Assembly: GCF_049747295.1 (NCBI RefSeq)
Contig: NZ_JBMHJM010000001.1
Span: 2,914,001-2,978,000 of the forward strand
Source: Afipia sp049747295
GTDB taxonomy: Bacteria > Pseudomonadota > Alphaproteobacteria > Rhizobiales > Xanthobacteraceae
Length of the DNA stretch: 64,000 bases
Direction of reading: 5' to 3'
The position numbers were made by a program, and so were the translations under genes. This document shows positions 60,067 to 64,000 of this stretch, piece after piece; the first letter of the stretch is position 1; each line of letters opens with the position of its first letter. The notes beneath the pieces were generated by a model. It made no database searches. It had not been told where the DNA came from and was given only the letters and a program-made list of their open reading frames with translations.

Positions 60067-61647
60067 TCACCGCAGCGACGCGGTTCGCATCGCAAAGGAT
60101 GTCGTCGGCAAGGTCGCGATCGCCGAACCGGTGAACTGCTCGCAAACCACGCCCATCTGCGGATCGTCCGAGAACGTCATGGCGACGGCGGTATTCGGTT
60201 TGACGAAGTGCGTACGTAGCACGGTCATGTCCTGATCGCCGATCGTTGAAGCTGTGAGCGTTCTGCTGGCGCTCGGCGCGACGATCATCGCGCGCAACCA
60301 CAGATCATTCGCTTTCGACACCGCCCTGACGCGTACCGTTTTTGCGATCGCGCCTGACTGGTTCTGGGCCATCAAGGCTTCGTTTGTTCCCAGCGGATTG
60401 GGTGTCTGCGATGTCGAGCGCGTGCGTGGAGGGACAGGTGCGCTGGCGGCTACGATCTGGCTGCGGTCGAGCGGTGCTGCCGTCGGTGCGTAGGCGAGTG
60501 CGTCCGACACGTTCTCGGGCAGGCTGGCCGTCGACTGCGGATCGGCCGCCACCTGCGCGCCGCGCCGTTTGAGCGCTGCGACCTGCGCCGGCGGCGCGTA
60601 ATTCTCTGCTGACGCGTTATCCCAAATGCCGCGGGCATTGATCATATCGACAACAGTTGGCTCCGACGGTTCTGCCGTCGCCGTGGCAGGCTCCTTGAGC
60701 ACAACAGGTGTCGGAGCTGCGGCTGAGGCGACCTGATAGGTTGCTGCCGCTTTCGGCTTGGCACGGGGGAGCGGGACAATCTCGGCAAGTTTCGCCAGCG
60801 CGCTCGGCTTGGTCTCGGTTGCAACCTTTACGCTCGCATTGCTGCCAGCCGCATCGCTCGCAGCGCTTTCATCATCGTCGTCAGCTTGCTTGCGACCGAA
60901 CAGCGAGGCCAGGAAGCTCTTGCTCTTGGACGGCGCATCGGCCTCGTCGCCACGCTTACGAATATCGGCCAGTGCCAGCTCATAACCTTTGAGCGGCTTG
61001 CCGTCGGTCGGCACATGCACCGTGCGGCCATCCGGGAACACCCGTGCCAGCTGGTCGTGCGTCATGCGCGGCCAGTGACGGATGTTGCCGGTGTCGAGAT
61101 GCACGAAGGGCGAGCCGGAGGTCGGATAGAAGCCGACGCCGCCGCGCTGCAGGCGCAATCCGGCGAAGCGGATCTGCTCAAGCGGAACGCCCGGGATGAA
61201 GAAGTCCATCGCGTGGCCCTGCATATGCTGGCTGAAGCGCGCCACGCCCGAGGAGCGGCGGCGGAGCATCGCGTTGGTGGCCGGAGAGCGATAGGCGGAA
61301 ATGATCTGGATCGGCTGCTTGCCGTCGACGTCGCGGTAGACCTCCCAGATGATGTCGAACAGCCGTCGATCCATCGTGGTCTGGTCCTGGCTGCGCCAGT
61401 CGCGGAGGAAGTGATTGAGCTTCTTCAGCGCGGCTTCGTCGTAGCGGCCGCTGCGCTTGAAGGTGATAGTGAGGTCTTCGCCGGAGTGGGTATGGTGGAA
61501 GGAGAGGGTGCGGGTGTCGCCGTCGGCGGTCGCATTATGGACGGAACGGGCGCCGGTGACGATCAGCAACAGTGCTGCGAAGCTGACGCGAACGCCGGTT
61601 CGCGAAAGTCGCCGATAGTCGAAGCTGCGTGGAAAACCGCCCGCCAC
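60067..61647 (-). CDS. DUF882 (M15-like) cell-wall peptidase family protein
   Basis: 526 residues. An N-terminal hydrophobic segment (VSFAALLLIVTGA, about residues 21-33) is a signal or anchor. The DUF882/YcbK domain covers about residues 45-215: QIISAYRSPATN, SQHMQGHAMDF (zinc His and Asp) and FVHLDTGNIRHWPRM (zinc His). That is the D-Ala-D-Ala carboxypeptidase-like M15A_2 core, so it probably trims peptidoglycan peptides. The C-terminal 300 residues are low-complexity, Ala/Pro/Ser-rich, with no known domain. It lies downstream of an L,D-transpeptidase gene on the same strand. Confidence 0.85.
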   Translation of the reverse strand: MAGGFPRSFDYRRLSRTGVRVSFAALLLIVTGARSVHNATADGDTRTLSFHHTHSGEDLTITFKRSGRYDEAALKKLNHFLRDWRSQDQTTMDRRLFDIIWEVYRDVDGKQPIQIISAYRSPATNAMLRRRSSGVARFSQHMQGHAMDFFIPGVPLEQIRFAGLRLQRGGVGFYPTSGSPFVHLDTGNIRHWPRMTHDQLARVFPDGRTVHVPTDGKPLKGYELALADIRKRGDEADAPSKSKSFLASLFGRKQADDDDESAASDAAGSNASVKVATETKPSALAKLAEIVPLPRAKPKAAATYQVASAAAPTPVVLKEPATATAEPSEPTVVDMINARGIWDNASAENYAPPAQVAALKRRGAQVAADPQSTASLPENVSDALAYAPTAAPLDRSQIVAASAPVPPRTRSTSQTPNPLGTNEALMAQNQSGAIAKTVRVRAVSKANDLWLRAMIVAPSASRTLTASTIGDQDMTVLRTHFVKPNTAVAMTFSDDPQMGVVCEQFTGSAIATLPTTSFAMRTASLR

Positions 61648-61770
61648 TCAGAATCCCGTCAGCTGTAGCCTGTTCGTTAAAGGGATCCCCCGCTACCCCA
61701 CGCAACGAGGGAGGATGTCAATTTGATGAACGCAGTCTTAAGGCAGGAGAGTTAACCGAGTTTTAGCCAT

Positions 61771-61888
61771 CCCCAAAGTCACCTGCCCAAGTCAACCCGA
61801 AGTCTGCCCAAACGCGTCTACCCAAGTCCAGACTTACCCAAGTCTCAACGTACCCAGTTTGCAGGTACTCAAGTTACGTACCCAAGTC
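61771..61888. repeat. Cluster of about nine ACCCAAGTC-like nonamers
   Basis: Exact ACCCAAGTC at 61820-61827 (with the preceding A), 61836-61844 and 61880-61888; near copies at 61771, 61785, 61795, 61806, 61852 and 61867. Start-to-start distances vary from about 10 to 16 bases. All are in the same orientation. Units are too short and spacing too irregular for CRISPR. Confidence 0.75.
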
Positions 61889-61993
61889 TTACCGATAGTT
61901 CATGAAGACCCGTCGGGATATGACGCGGCGAGTATGGCAAAAAAGGGCCGGTATGCCGATCCGACGGGGGACGGATTAAAAGGGATGGTTAAT

Positions 61994-62027
61994 AAAAAGG
62001 CCCCGAACTCGGTTCGGGGCCTTTTTT
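61994..62027. terminator. Intrinsic terminator of the L,D-transpeptidase gene
   Basis: A 15-bp perfect stem (61994-62008 with 62012-62026) with a three-base loop; AAAAA on the left and TTTTTT on the right allow action in both directions. It lies 50 bases after the minus-strand stop of the transpeptidase gene. Confidence 0.9.
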
Positions 62028-62077
62028 AGTTCTATCGGGAGATGGAAACCCGCGTTTGTTCTCGCCAGATCAAAGGC

Positions 62078-64000
62078 TTAGCGGGCGACCCGGCGCCCGC
62101 GGACCGGTGCTGGCGGCGGGGTCGGGGCGCCGAACAGGCGCTCAAAGAATCCCAGGCCGCTGCCGCTGTTGCTAGCATAGGTGTCGCCGGGAACGTTCAC
62201 ATTTGCGGTCGGCCGCACGTAGTTCGGCTGCGAATGGGCCACGACCGTTTCGAGGTCCTTGCCGCTGCCCTTGAGCATCGCAATCATGGTCGCGTCGCGG
62301 CCATAGACGTCCTTGCGGAATTCAAGCTTGCCTGCATCGTCCACGAATGCCGTTTGATAGGTGATGTTCACCGGGATCGGCGTCGGGAAGTTGATGTTGA
62401 CTTCGTTACGGCCGTACATGCTGCGGATTTTTTCCGGCGTGTAGTGATCCTGCGGCAGCACGATGCCCAGCAGTGTCGCCGCATATTGGTCGGGGTTCTG
62501 CACGCGCATGCAGCCATGGCTGAACGCGCGCTCTTCCTTCGCGAACAGATACTTGTCCGGTGTGTCGTGCTGATAGACCAGGAACTTGTTCGGGAAGTTG
62601 AAGCGGATGCGGCCAAGCGCATTGCCTTCGCCCGGCGGCTGCGAAATGTGGATGCTGCCATCCCGATTACGCTCAAACTTCAGGCCCATACGCTGCAAAA
62701 CGGTTGGGTCCTGCTGCATCGCCGGAAGATATTCATTGTAGATGATCGAAGGCGGCACATTCCAGGTCGGATTGACGGTGATGTACTTCATCGTCTCCGT
62801 CAGGAGCGGTGTGGCGTGGGTCCCAGGCTTGCCGGTGACGACGCGGGTCTTCCAGACCTGCTCGCCATTGTGCATCACCTTCAACGTGTAGTCGGGAATG
62901 TTCAGGATCACGTAGGCGTTGCCCAGCGACTTGGCGCCTAGTTCGCGCGGCAGCCAGCGCCAGCGCTCCATGTTGACGCGCACGATATCGATCTGGCGCT
63001 CGCTCTTGGGTCCGTTGATGGCCTGCACCGTGCGGTTATCGAGAACGCCGGTCGCCTTCAGACCATTGCTTGCCTGAAACTTGCGGACCGCTGCGGCAAC
63101 GTCAGCGTCGTAGTTCTTGTCGTCTGCGTTTTCAGCGACATTGAGCTTGGCGCGCAACGCCGGTACGCGCTCGTCTCCCATCACGACCGGCGCCGGATTC
63201 TTCTTCGTCGGCTTGACGAACTTCAGCGTCTCGCCTTCGGCGATCTGCTTGGAGGGGTCGTCGCTGACGCCACGCAGCTCCGCGAGCTTGGCCTTCAGCG
63301 CCTGATAGCCCTTGTGCTGCGGATTGTAGCCGTCGAGCGCGGCCGATGCGTTTTTCGCCGTCGAAAGGTTGGTCAGCACTTCCGTCGGATCGATCGGATG
63401 CTCCGGAAACAGAATGTCGGCGCTGACGCGTGACCAGTGCATGCGGCCGCTCTGGGCGTGGCGTGCATAATCCATCGCGCTTTCGGTCAACTTCAGCTCG
63501 GCTTCGGCCAGCGCGTCCGGGGTCGCTGCCGCGGCGAAGTCAGGCGTTGGATAGTCGTTCGGATTGAGACCTTCAGCGGCGGCGTCCTTCAGGCGCGACA
63601 TCACACCCTTCGCGCGCTCGGTCGCTTTGCCGCTTTCGCTCCAGACCGGTGCGTAGCTGCGATCCTTATAAAAGGCTTCGACGGCGGCACGCTCTGCCTT
63701 GCGGTCGAAATATTTTGTTGCCCTGCTGGCAATCAAGTCGCGCAGCTTGTCTGCGACCGGCTGATCTGCGGAGGCAACGGCCGGAGCGGCCTTTGCCGCA
63801 TCTGCCGGGGCGGATGCTGTTGCAGGAGCAGGATTAGCTGTCGCGGCTGCTGGTGCGGCAGGTGTTGCGTTGGCAGTTGCCGGTGCTGCAGTTGCGGCTG
63901 GTGTCGCCGCAGGTGCGGAGGCGGTTGATGCCGCAGGAGCAGGAACCGGAGCGGGCGTCGCGACGACTTCGTCTTTCTTCGGAAGCGCAGCCGGAGCGGT
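62078..64000 (-). CDS. L,D-transpeptidase, YcbB-like, 5' end missing
   Basis: Partial: the frame stays open to the right edge, and the apparent start at 63736 is only an internal TTG. About 640 residues are visible. From the edge there is an Ala/Pro-rich linker of some 75 residues, then a YcbB-type domain (AVEAFYKDRSYAPVW, GLNPNDYPTPDF), a peptidoglycan-binding-like segment (RKFQASNGLKATGVLDNRTVQAIN), and the YkuD catalytic domain with the nucleophile Cys in FSHGCMRVQNPDQYA. It forms 3-3 cross-links or anchors proteins to peptidoglycan in the periplasm. C terminus ends in a Pro/Arg-rich tail. A terminator follows. Confidence 0.92.
   Translation of the reverse strand, partial: TAPAALPKKDEVVATPAPVPAPAASTASAPAATPAATAAPATANATPAAPAAATANPAPATASAPADAAKAAPAVASADQPVADKLRDLIASRATKYFDRKAERAAVEAFYKDRSYAPVWSESGKATERAKGVMSRLKDAAAEGLNPNDYPTPDFAAAATPDALAEAELKLTESAMDYARHAQSGRMHWSRVSADILFPEHPIDPTEVLTNLSTAKNASAALDGYNPQHKGYQALKAKLAELRGVSDDPSKQIAEGETLKFVKPTKKNPAPVVMGDERVPALRAKLNVAENADDKNYDADVAAAVRKFQASNGLKATGVLDNRTVQAINGPKSERQIDIVRVNMERWRWLPRELGAKSLGNAYVILNIPDYTLKVMHNGEQVWKTRVVTGKPGTHATPLLTETMKYITVNPTWNVPPSIIYNEYLPAMQQDPTVLQRMGLKFERNRDGSIHISQPPGEGNALGRIRFNFPNKFLVYQHDTPDKYLFAKEERAFSHGCMRVQNPDQYAATLLGIVLPQDHYTPEKIRSMYGRNEVNINFPTPIPVNITYQTAFVDDAGKLEFRKDVYGRDATMIAMLKGSGKDLETVVAHSQPNYVRPTANVNVPGDTYASNSGSGLGFFERLFGAPTPPPAPVRGRRVAR

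Larger units (their letters stand above)
61648..62077. other. 430-base intergenic region with nonamer repeats and a terminator
   Basis: Between the DUF882 and L,D-transpeptidase genes. It contains a cluster of ACCCAAGTC-like nonamers (61771-61888), an inverted pair CCCGTCGG/CCGACGGG (61909-61916 and 61961-61968) and the terminator at 61994-62027. The stretch 61648-61770 should hold the promoter of the DUF882 gene, but none is convincing. Confidence 0.7.

Noticed and set aside
61771..61888. CRISPR array
   Set aside because: Units are nine bases, spacing is 10-16 bases and irregular, and no cas gene is near.
63734..63736. TTG as the start of the L,D-transpeptidase
   Set aside because: The frame and family-like linker continue to the window edge; there is no ribosome site.

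Overview
The window looks like chromosomal DNA of an alphaproteobacterium of the Bradyrhizobium/Afipia/Rhodopseudomonas group (Nitrobacteraceae). The signs are about 60% G+C by eye, a transaldolase-glucose-6-phosphate isomerase fusion, GapR (DUF2312), DUF1036 and DUF1244 proteins, a 41-residue cysteine-free ribosomal protein bL36, Bug-type binding proteins, and a canonical EcfG-type promoter. The genus is inference. No transposase, phage gene, CRISPR array, tRNA or rRNA gene was seen.

Left part (1-29733): a carbon-storage and central-sugar island. The 3' part of a GH15 glucoamylase-like gene enters from the left edge. Facing it is a run of 15 minus-strand genes, in transcription order glgE, treS-maltokinase fusion, glgB, glgX, treZ, treY, a small zinc-ribbon gene, glgP, tkt, tal-pgi fusion, gnd, zwf, pgl, gntK and a Cof-type HAD phosphatase. 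malQ is divergent from glgE. Many of the junctions are stop/start overlaps, so translation is probably coupled. Together they can make trehalose from glucan (TreY/TreZ), turn it into maltose and maltose 1-phosphate (TreS-Mak), rebuild branched glucan (GlgE, GlgB), and release glucose phosphates and oligosaccharides (GlgP, GlgX, MalQ). The released sugar phosphate can feed the oxidative and non-oxidative pentose phosphate pathway. No glgA or glgC lies in the window. Between malQ and glgE two GGAAC-type -35 boxes stand back to back.

Middle part (29734-45000): small stress and envelope genes (DUF3309, Tat-exported dienelactone hydrolase, PHA-system protein, epoxide-hydrolase-like enzyme, large MscS channel, Bug protein, DUF3606, CsbD-like, DUF2171). 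A quinone/electrophile group follows (haloperoxidase-like hydrolase, wrbA, pirin, SDR with divergent LysR regulator), then a gamma-glutamyltransferase-like gene and a small secreted cysteine-rich protein.

Right part (45001-64000): haloacid dehalogenase, chemoreceptor, a second Bug protein with an FAH-family hydrolase, YbaK/ProX-type deacylase, DUF3175, a PcaR-like IclR regulator with a clear operator, fatty acid desaturase, rpmJ, TPR protein, small membrane protein, phasin, sorAB sulfite dehydrogenase, pyk-DUF1036, DUF1244, gapR, a DUF882 peptidase-like protein and an L,D-transpeptidase that runs off the right edge. Non-coding points of note are two adjacent long palindromes with CTAGTGT ends (58983-59149), a cluster of ACCCAAGTC-like nonamers (61771-61888), a possible Shine-Dalgarno-masking hairpin (47647-47694) and several strong intrinsic terminators.
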